DNA of 64,000 nucleotides from Sphingomonas sp. JUb134 (GTDB taxonomy: Bacteria; Pseudomonadota; Alphaproteobacteria; Sphingomonadales; Sphingomonadaceae). Positions 42,136-52,261 of the stretch are shown here, piece after piece. The notes under the pieces are model-generated. The model ran no database searches and was not told the DNA's origin. It saw only the letters and a program-made list of their open reading frames with translations. The stretch is taken from assembly GCF_004341505.2 (NCBI RefSeq), contig NZ_SLYP02000001.1, forward strand, positions 1,499,001 through 1,563,000, written 5' to 3'. Position 1 is the first letter of the stretch; each line of letters opens with the position of its first letter. A program made the position numbers and the translations under genes.

Positions 42136-42444
42136 ATGGACAACAACATCCGCATTCGCCTCAAGGCGTTCGACCATCGCGTGCTCGACCAGGCAGCCGG
42201 CGACATCGCCGACACCGCCCGTCGTACCGGCGCGCTGATCCGTGGTCCGATTCCGCTGCCCACGCACATCGACAAGTTCACCGTGAACCGCGGTCCGCAC
42301 ATCGACAAGAAGTCGCGCGAGCAGTTCGAGACCCGCACCTACAAGCGTCTTCTCGACATCGTGCAGCCGACCCCGCAGACGGTGGACGCGCTCATGAAGC
42401 TCGACCTCGCCGCCGGCGTTGACGTCGAGATCAAGCTGGCGTAA
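42136..42444 (+). CDS. rpsJ: 30S ribosomal protein S10
   Basis: S10 is a 30S head protein and also NusE, a partner of NusB in antitermination. The 102 residues start [15 protein letters not shown], and include [20 protein letters not shown] and the [13 protein letters not shown] loop. Length is normal. It begins the S10 operon, but a hairpin and a 306-base gap separate it from rplC. Confidence 0.97.
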   Translation: MDNNIRIRLKAFDHRVLDQAAGDIADTARRTGALIRGPIPLPTHIDKFTVNRGPHIDKKSREQFETRTYKRLLDIVQPTPQTVDALMKLDLAAGVDVEIKLA

Positions 42445-42750
42445 TGCGCCGGCACCGCGACGCTTGGTGATTCACCGGGCGTCGCGCTTTCGCTTCCCGC
42501 GCTAAGTCGCGGTAGAGGCTGGGAAAGCAGCTACGGGATACCGAACGGCAGGGGATCATTCGATCAAAGCCGTTGTCCGCGTCCCCGCTATCGAGGGAAA
42601 AACAGGCGGTTCGTCCGCGGTGTTCCTCGATGACCGGCCCTGGCGGGGGCGTTTGTCGTGAGGGCTGGGGCTCCGGAGCGTGAAAGCGGCCGGGGCCTTT
42701 TTCGTTGGCAAGCTCGCCGGGATGGCGAGCCTCTGTTGGAGGAGTGGGTC
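42445..42750 (+). other. Long rpsJ-rplC spacer with an attenuator-like hairpin
   Basis: A 306-base gap inside an operon that is usually tight. CGCGACGC (42456-42463) pairs with GCGTCGCG (42479-42486), with an inner GGTGA/TCACC stem, followed by CTTTCGCTT. Farther on, GCGGCCGGGGCC is followed by a TTTTT run near 42699. The gap reads like a leader with an attenuator or a second start for rplC. No credible gene is seen. Confidence 0.5.
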
Positions 42751-43500
42751 ATGCGCACTGGCGTGATCGCTAAGAAGATGGGAATGACCCGGTTGTTCCA
42801 GGATGACGGGCGCCACGTGCCCGTGACCGTCCTGGCGCTGGAAGAGGTTCAGGTGGTGGCGCAGCGCACTGCGGACCGCGACGGCTATGTCGCGGTGCAG
42901 ATCGGTGCCGGCACTGCCAAGGCGAAGAACGTCGCCAAGCCGCAGCGCGGCCACTTCGGCAAGGCCGAGGTCGAGCCGAAGATGGAAGTCTGCGAGTTCC
43001 GCGTTGCCGAAGATGCGCTGCTGGACGTCGGTTCGACGATCTCGGCGGACCATTTCGTCGCCGGCCAGCTCGTCGACGTGTCCGGCAAGACCCAGGGTAA
43101 GGGTTTCGCGGGCGCCATGAAGCGCTGGAACTTCGGTGGTCTGCGCGCGACGCACGGCGTTTCGGTCTCGCACCGTTCGCACGGTTCGACCGGTAACCGC
43201 CAGGATCCGGGTCGCGTCTTCAAGAACAAGAAGATGGCCGGCCACATGGGCGACCGCAACCGCACGCAGCAGAACCTCGAGATCGTCTCGACGGACGCTG
43301 AGCGTGGTCTCATCTTCGTCAAGGGTTCGGTCCCGGGCCACAAGGGCACCTGGCTGATCGTCAAGGACGCGGTGAAGGTCGCGCGCCATGCCGACGCGCC
43401 GTACCCCGCCGGCCTGAAGGCCGTCGCCAACAGCAACGAAACCCCGGCCGAGGCGCCCGCACAGGCGGCTCCCGAGGCGACCGAAGGCCAGGAGGGCTGA
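42751..43500 (+). CDS. rplC: 50S ribosomal protein L3
   Basis: L3 binds 23S rRNA near the peptidyl transferase centre and nucleates 50S assembly. The 249-residue product starts [16 protein letters not shown] and has [20 protein letters not shown] and [20 protein letters not shown]. It carries an Ala/Pro/Glu-rich C-terminal tail. TTGGAGGAG at 42736-42744 fixes ATG 42751; an in-frame ATG 93 bases upstream is rejected. Confidence 0.97.
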   Translation: MRTGVIAKKMGMTRLFQDDGRHVPVTVLALEEVQVVAQRTADRDGYVAVQIGAGTAKAKNVAKPQRGHFGKAEVEPKMEVCEFRVAEDALLDVGSTISADHFVAGQLVDVSGKTQGKGFAGAMKRWNFGGLRATHGVSVSHRSHGSTGNRQDPGRVFKNKKMAGHMGDRNRTQQNLEIVSTDAERGLIFVKGSVPGHKGTWLIVKDAVKVARHADAPYPAGLKAVANSNETPAEAPAQAAPEATEGQEG

Positions 43501-43502
43501 AC

Positions 43503-44129
43503 GTGAAGGTCAAGGTACAGACCCTCGACGCCGCCGAGAGCGGCGACATCGAGCTGAAGGACGAGGTGTTCGGCGTCGAGCCGCGTGCCGACATCCTGCA
43601 CCGCGTCGTGACGTGGCAGCTAGAAAAGCGCCGCGGCACCGCCCGTGGCACCCGCGAGCGTGCGGACGTCGCACGCACCGGCAAGAAGCTCGGTCGCCAG
43701 AAGGGCGGCGGCGTCGCCCGTCACGGCGATCGTCGCGCTCCGATCTTCGTCGGCGGCGGTAAGGCACACGGTGCTCGTGTTCGCGACTTCAATCCGTCGC
43801 TGAACAAGAAGATCCGCGCGCTGGGCCTGCGCATGGCGCTGTCGAGCCACGCCAAGGCGGGTTCGCTGATCGTCGTCGACGGCCTCACGGTCGAGGACGG
43901 CAAGACCAAGGCGCTGACCGGCAACCTGTCGAAGCTGGGCTTCGGCAAGACCGCGCTGGTGATCGACGGCGACGCCGTCGAGACGAGCTTCGCGCTCGCT
44001 GCTCGCAACCTGCGGGCCGTGAACGTGCTGCCGGCCGGTGGTGCCAACGTCTACGACATCCTGAAGCATGACACGCTGGTGCTCACCCGCGCCGCTGTCG
44101 AAAAGCTGGAGGCGCGCTTCCATGGCTAA
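43503..44129 (+). CDS. rplD: 50S ribosomal protein L4
   Basis: L4 lines the exit tunnel and, in Escherichia coli, represses the S10 operon. The 208 residues include the [19 protein letters not shown] loop, [20 protein letters not shown], and [18 protein letters not shown]. The start is GTG 43503, two bases after the rplC stop. The stop overlaps rplW by eight bases. The loop residue pattern does not show an obvious macrolide resistance change. Confidence 0.96.
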   Translation: MKVKVQTLDAAESGDIELKDEVFGVEPRADILHRVVTWQLEKRRGTARGTRERADVARTGKKLGRQKGGGVARHGDRRAPIFVGGGKAHGARVRDFNPSLNKKIRALGLRMALSSHAKAGSLIVVDGLTVEDGKTKALTGNLSKLGFGKTALVIDGDAVETSFALAARNLRAVNVLPAGGANVYDILKHDTLVLTRAAVEKLEARFHG

Positions 44130-44439
44130 GGCAAGCAAGGCGGTCGACGTCCGCCACTACGACGTGGTGCTCGCGCCCCACATCACCGAGAAGTCTACCC
44201 TGGTGTCGGAGCAGAACGCAGTCGTGTTCAAGGTGGCGAAGACCGCCTCCAAGCCCGAGATCAAGGCGGCGGTCGAAGCGCTGTTCGACGTAAAGGTCAC
44301 CGGCGTGAACACGATCGTCGTCAAGGGCAAGACCAAGCGCTGGAAGGGCGAAGCCTACAAGCGCACGGACATCAAGAAGGCGATCGTTACCCTGGCCGAA
44401 GGTCAGTCGATCGACGTAACGCAGGGGACCATGGCGTAA
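44122..44439 (+). CDS. rplW: 50S ribosomal protein L23
   Basis: L23 sits at the tunnel exit and docks trigger factor and SRP. The 105-residue product has [19 protein letters not shown], a conserved [14 protein letters not shown] segment, and [21 protein letters not shown] 44122 lies within the end of rplD (eight-base overlap) and its stop shares a base with the rplB ATG. An in-frame ATG at 44068 would lie inside rplD and is not used. Confidence 0.96.
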   Translation: MAKASKAVDVRHYDVVLAPHITEKSTLVSEQNAVVFKVAKTASKPEIKAAVEALFDVKVTGVNTIVVKGKTKRWKGEAYKRTDIKKAIVTLAEGQSIDVTQGTMA

Positions 44440-45287
44440 TGGCACTCAAGCATTACAACCCGACCTCGCCGGCACGGCGCGGCCTGGTCCTCGTCGACCG
44501 TTCGGGTCTGTTCAAGGGGCGCCCCGTAAAGGCGCTGACCGAGGGCAAGACCAAGACGGGCGGCCGCAACAACAAGGGTCACGTGACCTCGCGCGGCATC
44601 GCCGGCGGCCACAAGCAGCGCTATCGCATCGTCGATTTCAAGCGTCGCCTGTGGGACGTCGAGGGCACCGTCGAGCGGATCGAGTACGATCCCAACCGCA
44701 CGGCCTTCATCGCGCTCGTCAACTATGGCGAGATCGACGGCAAGCAGAGCCTGGCCTACATCATCGCCCCGCAGCGTCTGGGCGTTGGTGACAAGGTGAT
44801 CGCCGGTCGCAAGACCGACGTGAAGCCGGGCAACGCGATGGAGCTGGGCCAGGTGCCCGTCGGCACCATCGTCCACAACGTCGAGATGAAGCCTGCCAAG
44901 GGCGGTCAGATCGCACGTTCGGCCGGCACCTATGTGCAGGTCGTGGGCCGCGACAAGGGCATGGTCATCGTTCGCCTGAACTCGGGCGAGCAGCGCTACA
45001 TCCGTGCAGAGTGCATGGCGACGGTGGGTGCGGTTTCGAACCCGGACAACCAGAACCAGAACCTCGGCAAGGCTGGCCGCACCCGTTGGCTGGGCAAGCG
45101 CCCGCTGACCCGCGGCGTTGCCAAGAACCCGGTCGACCACCCGCACGGCGGTGGTGAAGGCCGGACCTCGGGCGGCCGTCATCCGGTCACCCCGTGGGGC
45201 AAGCCGACGAAGGGTGCGCGCACTCGTCACAACAAGGCGACCGACAAGATGATCATCCGGTCGCGTCACGCGAAGAAGAAGGGCTGA
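44439..45287 (+). CDS. rplB: 50S ribosomal protein L2
   Basis: L2 is needed for subunit joining and peptidyl transferase activity. The 282 residues show [37 protein letters not shown], and the C-terminal [19 protein letters not shown], which holds the conserved His229-type loop. Length is slightly longer than in Escherichia coli. The ATG shares one base with the rplW TAA. Confidence 0.97.
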   Translation: MALKHYNPTSPARRGLVLVDRSGLFKGRPVKALTEGKTKTGGRNNKGHVTSRGIAGGHKQRYRIVDFKRRLWDVEGTVERIEYDPNRTAFIALVNYGEIDGKQSLAYIIAPQRLGVGDKVIAGRKTDVKPGNAMELGQVPVGTIVHNVEMKPAKGGQIARSAGTYVQVVGRDKGMVIVRLNSGEQRYIRAECMATVGAVSNPDNQNQNLGKAGRTRWLGKRPLTRGVAKNPVDHPHGGGEGRTSGGRHPVTPWGKPTKGARTRHNKATDKMIIRSRHAKKKG

Positions 45288-45290
45288 TAG

Positions 45291-45569
45291 ATGGCTCGTT
45301 CTGTTTGGAAGGGCCCGTTCGTCGAACTGAGCCTGCTGAAGAAGGCGGAGGCCGCTCAGGAAGCCGGTACGCGCGCTGGTCCGATCAAGACCTGGTCGCG
45401 TCGTTCGACGATCCTGCCGCAGTTCGTCGGCCTGACGTTCAACGTGTACAACGGTCGCAAGTTCGTGCCGGTGTCGGTCAACGAAGAGATGGTGGGCATG
45501 AAGCTCGGCGAGTTCGCTCCCACCCGCTTCTTCCCCGGCCACGCCGCCGACAAGAAGGGTAAGCGCTGA
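45291..45569 (+). CDS. rpsS: 30S ribosomal protein S19
   Basis: S19 binds the 30S head with S13. The 92-residue product begins [20 protein letters not shown] and ends HAADKKGKR, with [20 protein letters not shown] in the middle. The ATG follows rplB by three bases, and the TGA shares a base with the rplV start. Confidence 0.97.
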   Translation: MARSVWKGPFVELSLLKKAEAAQEAGTRAGPIKTWSRRSTILPQFVGLTFNVYNGRKFVPVSVNEEMVGMKLGEFAPTRFFPGHAADKKGKR

Positions 45570-45946
45570 TGAGCAAGCAGGCAGCCCCTCGCCGCGTGGG
45601 CGAGAAGGAAGCACTGGCAGTCGCCACGCAGGTGCGTGGCTCGGCCCAGAAGCTGAACCTCGTCGCCGGCCTCATCCGCAACCGCTCTGCCGGTGAAGCG
45701 ATGAACATCCTCGCCTTCTCGAAGAAGGCGATGGCCGTGGACGTCCGCAAGTGCCTCGCTTCGGCGATCGCCAACGCGGAGAACAACCACAACCTCGACG
45801 TCGACGCTCTCGTCGTGAAGGAGGCTTCGGTCGGCAAGTCGATCACCATGAAGCGGTTCGCTACCCGCGGCCGTGGTAAGTCGACCCGCATCCTGAAGCC
45901 GTTCAGCCGCGTGCGCATCGTCGTTGCCGAGGTGGAGGAAGCGTAA
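45569..45946 (+). CDS. rplV: 50S ribosomal protein L22
   Basis: L22 reaches into the exit tunnel with a long beta hairpin. The 125 residues include [20 protein letters not shown], the conserved [20 protein letters not shown], and the [16 protein letters not shown] hairpin. It overlaps rpsS by one base and rpsC by one base. Confidence 0.97.
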   Translation: MSKQAAPRRVGEKEALAVATQVRGSAQKLNLVAGLIRNRSAGEAMNILAFSKKAMAVDVRKCLASAIANAENNHNLDVDALVVKEASVGKSITMKRFATRGRGKSTRILKPFSRVRIVVAEVEEA

Positions 45947-46653
45947 TGGGTCAGAAGTCGAACCCCATCGGTCTGCGTCTGCAGATCAACCGCACCTGGG
46001 ACAGCCGCTGGTTCGCGGAAGGCCATGACTATGGCCGTCTGCTGCTGGAGGATCTCAAGATCCGCAAGTACATCACCGAGACGCTGCCGCAGGCCGCGAT
46101 CTCGAAGGTGGTGATCGAGCGCCCGGCCAAGCTGTGCCGCGTGTCGATCTATGCGGCCCGTCCGGGCGTGATCATCGGCAAGAAGGGCGCCGACATCGAG
46201 AAGCTTCGCAAGAAGCTCGCTGCGATGACCTCGTCCGACGTGTCGCTGAACATCGTCGAGATCCGCAAGCCCGAGATCGACTCCAAGCTGGTGGCACAGG
46301 GTGTCGCGGACCAGCTCGAGCGTCGCATCGCCTTCCGTCGCGCCATGAAGCGCGCGGTGCAGTCGGCGCTTCGTCTGGGCGCCGAGGGCATCCGGATCAC
46401 CTGCGCCGGCCGTCTCGGCGGCGCCGAGATCGCACGTACCGAATGGTACCGTGAGGGTCGCGTTCCGCTGCACACGCTGCGCGCGAACGTCGACTATGCC
46501 GAAGCGACTGCACACACCGCCTATGGCGTGTGCGGCGTGAAGGTGTGGATCTTCAAGGGTGAGATCCTCGGCCACGACCCGATGGCGCAGGACCGGCTGA
46601 TGCTGGAGGCTCAGACCTCCGGCGTGCGTCCGGCCCGCGATGACCGCCGCTAA
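45946..46653 (+). CDS. rpsC: 30S ribosomal protein S3
   Basis: S3 lies at the mRNA entry channel and has KH-type RNA binding. The 235-residue product starts [20 protein letters not shown] and includes the KH motif [16 protein letters not shown] near residue 66 and [19 protein letters not shown]. The C-terminal part ends DRR. The ATG overlaps the rplV stop. Confidence 0.97.
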   Translation: MGQKSNPIGLRLQINRTWDSRWFAEGHDYGRLLLEDLKIRKYITETLPQAAISKVVIERPAKLCRVSIYAARPGVIIGKKGADIEKLRKKLAAMTSSDVSLNIVEIRKPEIDSKLVAQGVADQLERRIAFRRAMKRAVQSALRLGAEGIRITCAGRLGGAEIARTEWYREGRVPLHTLRANVDYAEATAHTAYGVCGVKVWIFKGEILGHDPMAQDRLMLEAQTSGVRPARDDRR

Positions 46654-46664
46654 GGACTAGGAAA

Positions 46665-47096
46665 ATGCTGCAACCAAAGCGCACCAAGTTCCGCAAGGCC
46701 TTCAAGGGCCGCATCCATGGCGACGCCAAGGGTGGCACCGCGCTCAACTTCGGCTCCTACGGGCTGAAGGCGATGGAGCCGGAGCGGATCACCGCACGCC
46801 AGATCGAGGCGGCTCGCCGCGCGATCACGCGCCACATCAAGCGCCAGGGCCGTCTCTGGATCCGCGTGTTCCCGGACGTTCCGGTTTCGTCGAAGCCTGC
46901 CGAAGTCCGCATGGGCTCGGGCAAGGGTTCGCCGGAGTTCTGGGTCGCCCGCGTCAAGCCGGGCCGGATCCTGTTCGAGCTGGACGGCGTTCCCGGCCCG
47001 CTCGCGGCTGAGGCATTCGAGCGTGCAGCGATGAAGCTGCCGATCGCGGTCAAGGTCGTTGCCCGTCTGGGCGACACCTCGCACCTGGAGGGTTGA
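46665..47096 (+). CDS. rplP: 50S ribosomal protein L16
   Basis: L16 contacts the A-site tRNA and the central protuberance. The 143 residues start [17 protein letters not shown] and have [20 protein letters not shown] and [20 protein letters not shown], which contains the conserved loop. It follows rpsC by 11 bases with AGGAAAA just before the ATG. The stop is two bases before the rpmC ATG. Confidence 0.97.
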   Translation: MLQPKRTKFRKAFKGRIHGDAKGGTALNFGSYGLKAMEPERITARQIEAARRAITRHIKRQGRLWIRVFPDVPVSSKPAEVRMGSGKGSPEFWVARVKPGRILFELDGVPGPLAAEAFERAAMKLPIAVKVVARLGDTSHLEG

Positions 47097-47098
47097 AA

Positions 47099-47302
47099 AT
47101 GACCAAGGCAACCGATCTGCGCGCCAAGAGCGACGATCAGCTGACCGAGGAGCTGGGCAACCTGAAGCGTGAGGCGTTCAACCTCCGCTTCCAGGCTGCG
47201 ACCAGCCAGATGGAAAAGCCGAGCCGCGTCAAGGAAGTCCGTCGCGACATCGCACGGATCAAGACGCTGCAGAGCGAGCGCACGCGCTCGCAGGCCAAGT
47301 AA
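47099..47302 (+). CDS. rpmC: 50S ribosomal protein L29
   Basis: L29 lies beside L23 at the tunnel exit. The 67-residue protein shows the family pattern [20 protein letters not shown] and an [10 protein letters not shown] segment. ATG 47099 is chosen; TTG 47093 is an in-frame alternative two codons upstream that overlaps the rplP stop. Confidence 0.95.
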   Translation: MTKATDLRAKSDDQLTEELGNLKREAFNLRFQAATSQMEKPSRVKEVRRDIARIKTLQSERTRSQAK

Positions 47303-47314
47303 GGGACGACTGAC

Positions 47315-47587
47315 ATGCCGAAGCGCGTGCTGACCGGGACGGTCGTCTCGGACAAGACCGACAAGACGGTGGTGGTGAAGGTGGAGCGCAAGGTGAAGCA
47401 CGCGCTCTACGGCAAGATCATCCGCCGTTCGAAGAAGTACCATGCCCATGACGAGGGCAACGAGTACCGCGAGGGCGAGACCGTGCGCATCGAAGAGACC
47501 GCGCCGATCTCCAAGCTCAAGACCTGGAAGGTCGTGGACCGCGTGAACACCCACGCGACCCCGGCCCAGGTGGCGGCGGAGGCCTAA
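47315..47587 (+). CDS. rpsQ: 30S ribosomal protein S17
   Basis: S17 is an OB-fold protein that binds helix 11 of 16S rRNA. The 90 residues start [20 protein letters not shown] and include [20 protein letters not shown] and [15 protein letters not shown]. It ends the S10 operon: a strong terminator and a 174-base gap follow before rplN. AGGGACGACTGAC precedes the ATG. Confidence 0.96.
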   Translation: MPKRVLTGTVVSDKTDKTVVVKVERKVKHALYGKIIRRSKKYHAHDEGNEYREGETVRIEETAPISKLKTWKVVDRVNTHATPAQVAAEA

Positions 47588-47675
47588 GGGCCTCCACCTC
47601 CGGCCTTTCGGGGCCGGAAAACGGGAATTGGGGCAGGGGCTTGCGTTCCTCCCCAGGGACGGCTAGTTGGCCGCT

Positions 47676-47713
47676 CCCCCTGGCGCGGTTGCCCGCGCCG
47701 GGGGTTCGTTTTT
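47676..47713 (+). terminator. Rho-independent terminator between S10 and spc operons
   Basis: CCCCC (47676-47680), a bulged T and GGCGCGG (47682-47688) pair with CCGCGCC (47693-47699) and GGGGG (47700-47704). TTCGTTTTTG follows. A smaller hairpin without T-run lies at 47599-47618. So the S10 and spc operons are probably partly separate transcripts here. Confidence 0.75.
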
Positions 47714-47761
47714 GAAGGCGGGCGCCGGTCGGAATCGGGCCCATAGAGAAGGAAGCGCATC

Positions 47762-48130
47762 ATGATTCAGATGCAGTCCAATCTCGACGTCGCAGACAAC
47801 AGCGGCGCGAAGCGGGTGCAGTGCATCAAAGTGCTGGGCGGCTCCAAGCGCCGCACGGCAGGTGTGGGCGACGTCATCGTCGTCTCCATCAAGGAGGCCG
47901 CACCCCGCGGCCGCGTGAAGAAGGGTGACGTGCACCGCGCCGTCATCGTTCGGACCGCCAAGGACATCCGTCGCACCGACGGTTCGGTGATCCGTTTCGA
48001 CGGCAACGCCGCGGTGCTGGTCAACAAGAACGAGGAGCCGATCGGCACCCGTATCTTTGGCCCGGTGGTTCGCGAGCTGCGTTCGCGCGGCTTCATGAAG
48101 ATCATCTCGCTCGCGCCGGAGGTGCTGTAA
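47762..48130 (+). CDS. rplN: 50S ribosomal protein L14
   Basis: L14 forms bridge B8 between subunits. The 122-residue product shows [39 protein letters not shown], and [30 protein letters not shown] at 47747-47756 is the ribosome binding site. It heads the spc operon, and its stop shares one base with the rplX ATG. Confidence 0.97.
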   Translation: MIQMQSNLDVADNSGAKRVQCIKVLGGSKRRTAGVGDVIVVSIKEAAPRGRVKKGDVHRAVIVRTAKDIRRTDGSVIRFDGNAAVLVNKNEEPIGTRIFGPVVRELRSRGFMKIISLAPEVL

Positions 48131-48444
48131 TGGCTGCCGCCAAGATCAAGAAGGGTGACCAGGTCATCGTCCTGTCCGGCAAGGACAAGGGCAAGACCGG
48201 CGAAGTCGTCCGTTCGATGCCGAAGGACGGCAAGGTCGTGGTGTCGGGCGTGAACATCGCCGTGCGCCACCGCAAGCCGACCCAGGTCAACCCGCAGGGT
48301 GGCCTCGAGCGTTCGGAAGCGCCGCTCCACATCTCGAAGGTCGCGCACGTCGTTGACGGCAAGCCGACCCGCGTCCGCTTCGAAGAGCGCGACGGCAAGA
48401 AGGTCCGCGTGGCCGTGAAGACGGGGGATGTCATCAATGGCTGA
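48130..48444 (+). CDS. rplX: 50S ribosomal protein L24
   Basis: L24 starts 50S assembly and has a KOW domain. The 104 residues include [20 protein letters not shown] and [20 protein letters not shown] normal C-terminus follows ([14 protein letters not shown]). It overlaps rplN by one base and rplE by eight bases. Confidence 0.96.
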   Translation: MAAAKIKKGDQVIVLSGKDKGKTGEVVRSMPKDGKVVVSGVNIAVRHRKPTQVNPQGGLERSEAPLHISKVAHVVDGKPTRVRFEERDGKKVRVAVKTGDVING

Positions 48445-49021
48445 CAAGTACACGCCGCGGATGAAGTCGATCTACGACGACCGCATCGTCAAGGCGATGA
48501 CGGAGAAGTTCGGCTACAAGAACGCGCTCGAAGTGCCGCGGATCGAAAAGATCGTGCTCAACATGGGCGTGGGCGAGGCGACGCAGGACAAGAAGAAGGT
48601 CGAGCAGGCGGCTTCCGAAATGGAGCTGATCGCCGGCCAGAAGCCTGTCGTCACCAAGGCGAAGAAGTCGATCGCGCAGTTCAAGCTGCGTGAAGGCATG
48701 GCGATCGGCTGCAAGGTCACGCTGCGCCGGGAGCGGATGTACGAGTTTCTCGACCGCTTCATCACGATCGCGCTTCCCCGCGTCCGCGACTTCCGCGGCC
48801 TGAACCCGAAGTCCTTTGACGGTCGCGGCAACTATGCCTGCGGCATCAAGGAGCAGATCGTGTTCCCGGAAATCAGCTATGACCGCGTCGACAAGGTGCG
48901 CGGCATGGACGTGATCGTCACCACCACCGCCAAGACCGACGACGAAGCTCGTGAGCTTTTGCGTCTGTTCGGCTTCCCGTTCCCGCAGGCGCAGGACGGC
49001 GAGCAGCAGAAGGCGGCCTAA
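48437..49021 (+). CDS. rplE: 50S ribosomal protein L5
   Basis: L5 binds 5S rRNA. The 194-residue protein has a [20 protein letters not shown] segment, [36 protein letters not shown], and [22 protein letters not shown] 48437 overlaps rplX by eight bases; ATG 48428 is an alternative three codons upstream. A hairpin lies between it and rpsN. Confidence 0.96.
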   Translation: MADKYTPRMKSIYDDRIVKAMTEKFGYKNALEVPRIEKIVLNMGVGEATQDKKKVEQAASEMELIAGQKPVVTKAKKSIAQFKLREGMAIGCKVTLRRERMYEFLDRFITIALPRVRDFRGLNPKSFDGRGNYACGIKEQIVFPEISYDRVDKVRGMDVIVTTTAKTDDEARELLRLFGFPFPQAQDGEQQKAA

Positions 49022-49035
49022 CCCATTGATGGGAT

Positions 49036-49058
49036 CGCCCCGGCCATCGGTCGGGGCG
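49036..49058 (+). promoter_or_regulatory. Stem-loop between rplE and rpsN
   Basis: CGCCCCG (49036-49042) pairs with CGGGGCG (49052-49058) across a nine-base loop. It has no T-run, in a 96-base gap within the spc operon. It may affect mRNA processing. Confidence 0.35.
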
Positions 49059-49117
49059 GTGCCGCAACAAGGGCTTCGGCGCGTTGCCGGGGCCACGACT
49101 AGGAAGAGCTTAAGTCC

Positions 49118-49423
49118 ATGGCGAAACTGAGTTCGATCAACAAGAACGAGCGTCGCAAGCAGCTGGTGAAGAAGTACGCCGGCAAGTATGCGAAGCTGAA
49201 GGCGCAGGCAGCGGACACCTCGCTGGACGAGACCGAGCGCCTGATCGCGCGCCTGAAGATGGCCGAGATCCCGCGCAACGGCAATCCGACCCGGATTCGC
49301 AACCGCTGCGAGGTCACTGGCCGCCCGCGCGCCTATTACCGCAAGTTCCGCCTCGCCCGCGTGATGCTTCGTGATCTTGCCAACCGCGGCATGATCCCCG
49401 GCGTCGTCAAGTCGAGCTGGTAA
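49118..49423 (+). CDS. rpsN: 30S ribosomal protein S14
   Basis: S14 belongs to the 30S head. The 101 residues are the zinc-free long form: there is no CxxC pair, and it has [20 protein letters not shown] near residue 65 and [15 protein letters not shown] at the end. That length and lack of zinc knuckles are usual for proteobacteria. AGGAAGAGC at 49101-49109 precedes the ATG. Confidence 0.97.
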   Translation: MAKLSSINKNERRKQLVKKYAGKYAKLKAQAADTSLDETERLIARLKMAEIPRNGNPTRIRNRCEVTGRPRAYYRKFRLARVMLRDLANRGMIPGVVKSSW

Positions 49424-49434
49424 GGACCGTACCG

Positions 49435-49830
49435 ATGGCATTGACCGATCCCCTGGGTGATATGCTCACCCGCATCCGCAACGGCCAGCGCGCGCGCAAG
49501 GACTCCGTCCTGTCGCCGGCGTCCAAGCTGCGGACCCGCGTCCTCGACGTGCTTCAGCGCGAGGGCTATATCCGTGGCTACAGCGAAGAGCAGATGGGCC
49601 CCGCGGCCGGCGTCCGCATCGAGCTGAAGTATTTCGAGGGTCAGCCGGCGATCAAGCACGTCGCGCGCGTCTCGAAGCCCGGTCGTCGCGTCTACTCGGG
49701 CAGCCAGGAGCTGCCGCGCGTTCGCAACGGCCTCGGCATCACGATCGTCTCGACGCCGCGTGGCGTTCTCTCCGACGCCGAAGCGCGCGAGCAGAACGTC
49801 GGTGGCGAAGTGCTGGCGGAGGTGTTCTAA
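49435..49830 (+). CDS. rpsH: 30S ribosomal protein S8
   Basis: S8 binds central 16S rRNA and, in Escherichia coli, represses the spc operon. The 131-residue product starts [20 protein letters not shown] and has [30 protein letters not shown] and [19 protein letters not shown]. Its stop shares a base with the rplF start. Confidence 0.97.
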   Translation: MALTDPLGDMLTRIRNGQRARKDSVLSPASKLRTRVLDVLQREGYIRGYSEEQMGPAAGVRIELKYFEGQPAIKHVARVSKPGRRVYSGSQELPRVRNGLGITIVSTPRGVLSDAEAREQNVGGEVLAEVF

Positions 49831-50363
49831 TGAGCCGCATCGGCAAGAAGGCAGTCCCGGTTCCGGCCGGCGTCACTGCCAACATCGCCGGCCGTGAGCT
49901 GAGCGTGAAGGGTCCCAAGGGCACCCTCTCCATGCCGCTCGCGGACGACATCGCCTACGAAGTCACCGACGGTGGCATTTCGGTCCAGCCGGCGAACGAC
50001 ACCAAGCGCGCCCGTGCCTTCTGGGGCATGCAGCGTACCCTGGTGCAGAACCTGGTGACCGGCGTGACCGAGGGCTTCTCCAAGAAGCTGCTCATCACCG
50101 GCGTCGGCTATCGTGCAGCAGCGCAGGGCAAGGTGCTCAAGCTGCAGCTCGGCTATTCGCACGACGTGAACTTCGACATCCCCGAGGGGATCGAGGTGAA
50201 GACCCCGGATCAGACCACGGTCGAGATCTCGGGCATCGACAAGCAGAAGGTCGGCCAGGTCGCCGCTGAGATCCGCCGCTGGCGGAAGCCGGAGCCCTAC
50301 AAGGGCAAGGGCATCAAGTACGACGGCGAGTTCATCTTCCGCAAGGAAGGGAAGAAGAAGTGA
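49830..50363 (+). CDS. rplF: 50S ribosomal protein L6
   Basis: L6 lies near the GTPase centre. The 177 residues have [40 protein letters not shown], and the C-terminal signature [20 protein letters not shown]. The ATG overlaps the rpsH TAA by one base, and the TGA overlaps the rplR ATG. Confidence 0.97.
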   Translation: MSRIGKKAVPVPAGVTANIAGRELSVKGPKGTLSMPLADDIAYEVTDGGISVQPANDTKRARAFWGMQRTLVQNLVTGVTEGFSKKLLITGVGYRAAAQGKVLKLQLGYSHDVNFDIPEGIEVKTPDQTTVEISGIDKQKVGQVAAEIRRWRKPEPYKGKGIKYDGEFIFRKEGKKK

Positions 50364-50722
50364 TGTCTACCAAGGGTATGTCGCTGTTCGAGAAGCGCCG
50401 CCGCCGCAACCGTACCGCGCTTCGTGCGCGCTCGGGCGGTCGTCCGCGCCTGTCGATCCACCGTTCGGGCAAGCACATCTATGCCCAGGTCATCGACGAC
50501 GCCGAGGGCCGCACGGTCGCTTCGGCTTCGACGCTGGAAAAGGACGTGCGTGGCCAGAGCGGCGCGAACGTCGATGCCGCCAAGGCGGTGGGCCAGCGCG
50601 TCGCGGAGGCCGCAAAGGCTGCCGGCGTGACGCAGGTGGTGTTCGATCGTGGTGGGTTCCTCTTCCACGGACGCGTCAAGGCGCTGGCGGAAGCCGCGCG
50701 CGAGAGCGGATTGGAGTTCTAA
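50363..50722 (+). CDS. rplR: 50S ribosomal protein L18
   Basis: L18 carries 5S rRNA with L5. The 119-residue product starts [17 protein letters not shown], with [20 protein letters not shown] and [23 protein letters not shown] 50363 shares one base with the rplF stop; GTG 50360 would add one codon. The rpsE ATG follows one base after the stop. Confidence 0.96.
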   Translation: MSTKGMSLFEKRRRRNRTALRARSGGRPRLSIHRSGKHIYAQVIDDAEGRTVASASTLEKDVRGQSGANVDAAKAVGQRVAEAAKAAGVTQVVFDRGGFLFHGRVKALAEAARESGLEF

Positions 50723-50723
50723 G

Positions 50724-51428
50724 ATGGCCGACGAGAACAACCAGGCCGAAACCCCCGCCGTCGAGGCGACGGGTGCAGAGGCAGGCGCGCCCCAGGGCCG
50801 TGGTCCGCGTGGCGGCCGTGGTCGCGGCGGCGAGCGTGGTCGTGGCGGCCGGGACGGCAACCGCGGGCGTCGCGACGATCGTCGCAACGAGGATGGTGGC
50901 GAGGAGCTGATCGAAAAGCTCGTCCACATCAACCGCGTTTCGAAGACCGTGAAGGGCGGTAAGCGCTTCGGCTTCGCAGCCCTCGTCGTCGTCGGCGACG
51001 GCAAGGGCCGCGTCGGCTTCGGTCATGGCAAGGCGCGCGAAGTGCCGGAAGCCATTTCCAAGGCGACCGCGTCGGCGAAGAAGGCGATGGTCCGCGTTCC
51101 GCTCAAGGACGGTCGCACGCTGCACCACGACGGCAACGGCCACTTCGGTGCCGGTCGCGTGACGCTGCGTTCGGCGCCTGCCGGTACCGGCATCATCGCG
51201 GGTGGCCCGATGCGCGCCATCTTCGAGAGCCTGGGCGTGGCCGACGTCGTGACCAAGTCGGTCGGCACGTCGAACCCGTACAACATGATCCGTGCGACCT
51301 TCGAGGCGCTGAACGAGCAGACTTCGCCGAAGTCGGTCGCACAGCGTCGTGGCAAGAAGATCGCCGACCTGCTGGGTCGTGGCGGATCGCAGGCTGCCGA
51401 GGCGGAAGCCGCGGCGGTGGTGGAGTAA
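50724..51428 (+). CDS. rpsE: 30S ribosomal protein S5 with an RG-rich N-terminal extension
   Basis: S5 affects decoding fidelity and is the spectinomycin target site. The conserved part ([20 protein letters not shown] onward) starts near residue 68. Before it lies an extension of about 60 residues, of which 27-54 is Arg/Gly rich ([24 protein letters not shown]). Escherichia coli S5 is 167 residues; this is 234. Extended S5 is common in sphingomonads, by recollection. The loop that spectinomycin mutations alter appears normal. ATG 50724 follows rplR by one base. Confidence 0.95.
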   Translation: MADENNQAETPAVEATGAEAGAPQGRGPRGGRGRGGERGRGGRDGNRGRRDDRRNEDGGEELIEKLVHINRVSKTVKGGKRFGFAALVVVGDGKGRVGFGHGKAREVPEAISKATASAKKAMVRVPLKDGRTLHHDGNGHFGAGRVTLRSAPAGTGIIAGGPMRAIFESLGVADVVTKSVGTSNPYNMIRATFEALNEQTSPKSVAQRRGKKIADLLGRGGSQAAEAEAAAVVE

Positions 51429-51432
51429 TCCC

Positions 51433-51609
51433 ATGGCTACCGTGAAGATCACGCAGACCGGTTCGCCGATCCGGCGCACCAAGGACCAGCGCGCGACCCT
51501 CGTCGGCCTGGGCCTCAACAAGATGCACAAGACGGTCGAGCTGAACGACACCCCCGAGGTGCGCGGCATGATCCGCAAGGTGCAGCACATGGTGTCGGTC
51601 GAAGGCTGA
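51433..51609 (+). CDS. rpmD: 50S ribosomal protein L30
   Basis: L30 is a small 50S protein. The 58-residue product [20 protein letters not shown] and [19 protein letters not shown] matches the short bacterial form. The ATG lies four bases after the rpsE stop; a frame extending upstream to 51349 is inside rpsE. A terminator-like hairpin follows after 31 bases. Confidence 0.95.
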   Translation: MATVKITQTGSPIRRTKDQRATLVGLGLNKMHKTVELNDTPEVRGMIRKVQHMVSVEG

Positions 51610-51640
51610 AGCCTTCACCTTCACCGGTGACAAATAAGGG

Positions 51641-51664
51641 GAAGGGGGCTATGCGGCCCCCTTC
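51641..51664 (+). terminator. Attenuator-like hairpin between rpmD and rplO
   Basis: GAAGGGGGC (51641-51649) pairs over nine bases with GCCCCCTTC (51656-51664), followed by CTCATTTCAT, a poor T-run. It may allow partial termination within the spc operon. Confidence 0.5.
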
Positions 51665-51706
51665 CTCATTTCATCAGCGCGTAAAAAGCGAAAGCGAGTG
51701 CAACTC

Positions 51707-52234
51707 ATGAAGCTCAACGAACTCACCGACAACCAGGGCGCCCGTCACCGCAAGATGCGCGTTGGCCGCGGCATCGGCTCCGGCAAGGGCAAGACCGCAG
51801 GTCGTGGTCAGAAGGGCCAGAAGAGCCGCGAAGGCGTCTCGATCAAGGGCTTCGAGGGCGGTCAGATGCCGCTCCACATGCGTCTGCCGAAGCGTGGCTT
51901 CAACAACATCTTCGCCAAGGATTATGCTGAGGTGAACCTCGGCGCGATCCAGAAGCTGGTGGACGCCGGCACGCTGACCGCGACCGACATCGACCACGCA
52001 GCGCTCAAGGCCGTTGGCCTGGCCCGCGGCGGCAAGGACGGCGTGCGTCTGCTCGGCAAGGGCGAGCTGACCGCCAAGCTGACCTTCACCGTCGCCGGCG
52101 TGTCGGCTTCGGCCCGCGAGGCAGTCGAGAAGGCTGGCGGCACCGTCAACGTGATCGAGGTCGTGCCGGCTGCCGAGAAGGCGAAGGCCAAGAAGGGCCA
52201 GACCCTGGCCGCCAAGAAGGCCGCGCGCGCCTGA
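51707..52234 (+). CDS. rplO: 50S ribosomal protein L15
   Basis: L15 joins late in 50S assembly. The 175 residues start [20 protein letters not shown] and show [20 protein letters not shown] and [19 protein letters not shown]. The C-terminal tail is Lys/Ala rich. ATG 51707 fits the family start; GTG 51698 is an alternative three codons upstream. A 208-base spacer precedes secY. Confidence 0.96.
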   Translation: MKLNELTDNQGARHRKMRVGRGIGSGKGKTAGRGQKGQKSREGVSIKGFEGGQMPLHMRLPKRGFNNIFAKDYAEVNLGAIQKLVDAGTLTATDIDHAALKAVGLARGGKDGVRLLGKGELTAKLTFTVAGVSASAREAVEKAGGTVNVIEVVPAAEKAKAKKGQTLAAKKAARA

Positions 52235-52261
52235 TCGGCGCCGCCTGAACGTCGTTCGCGT

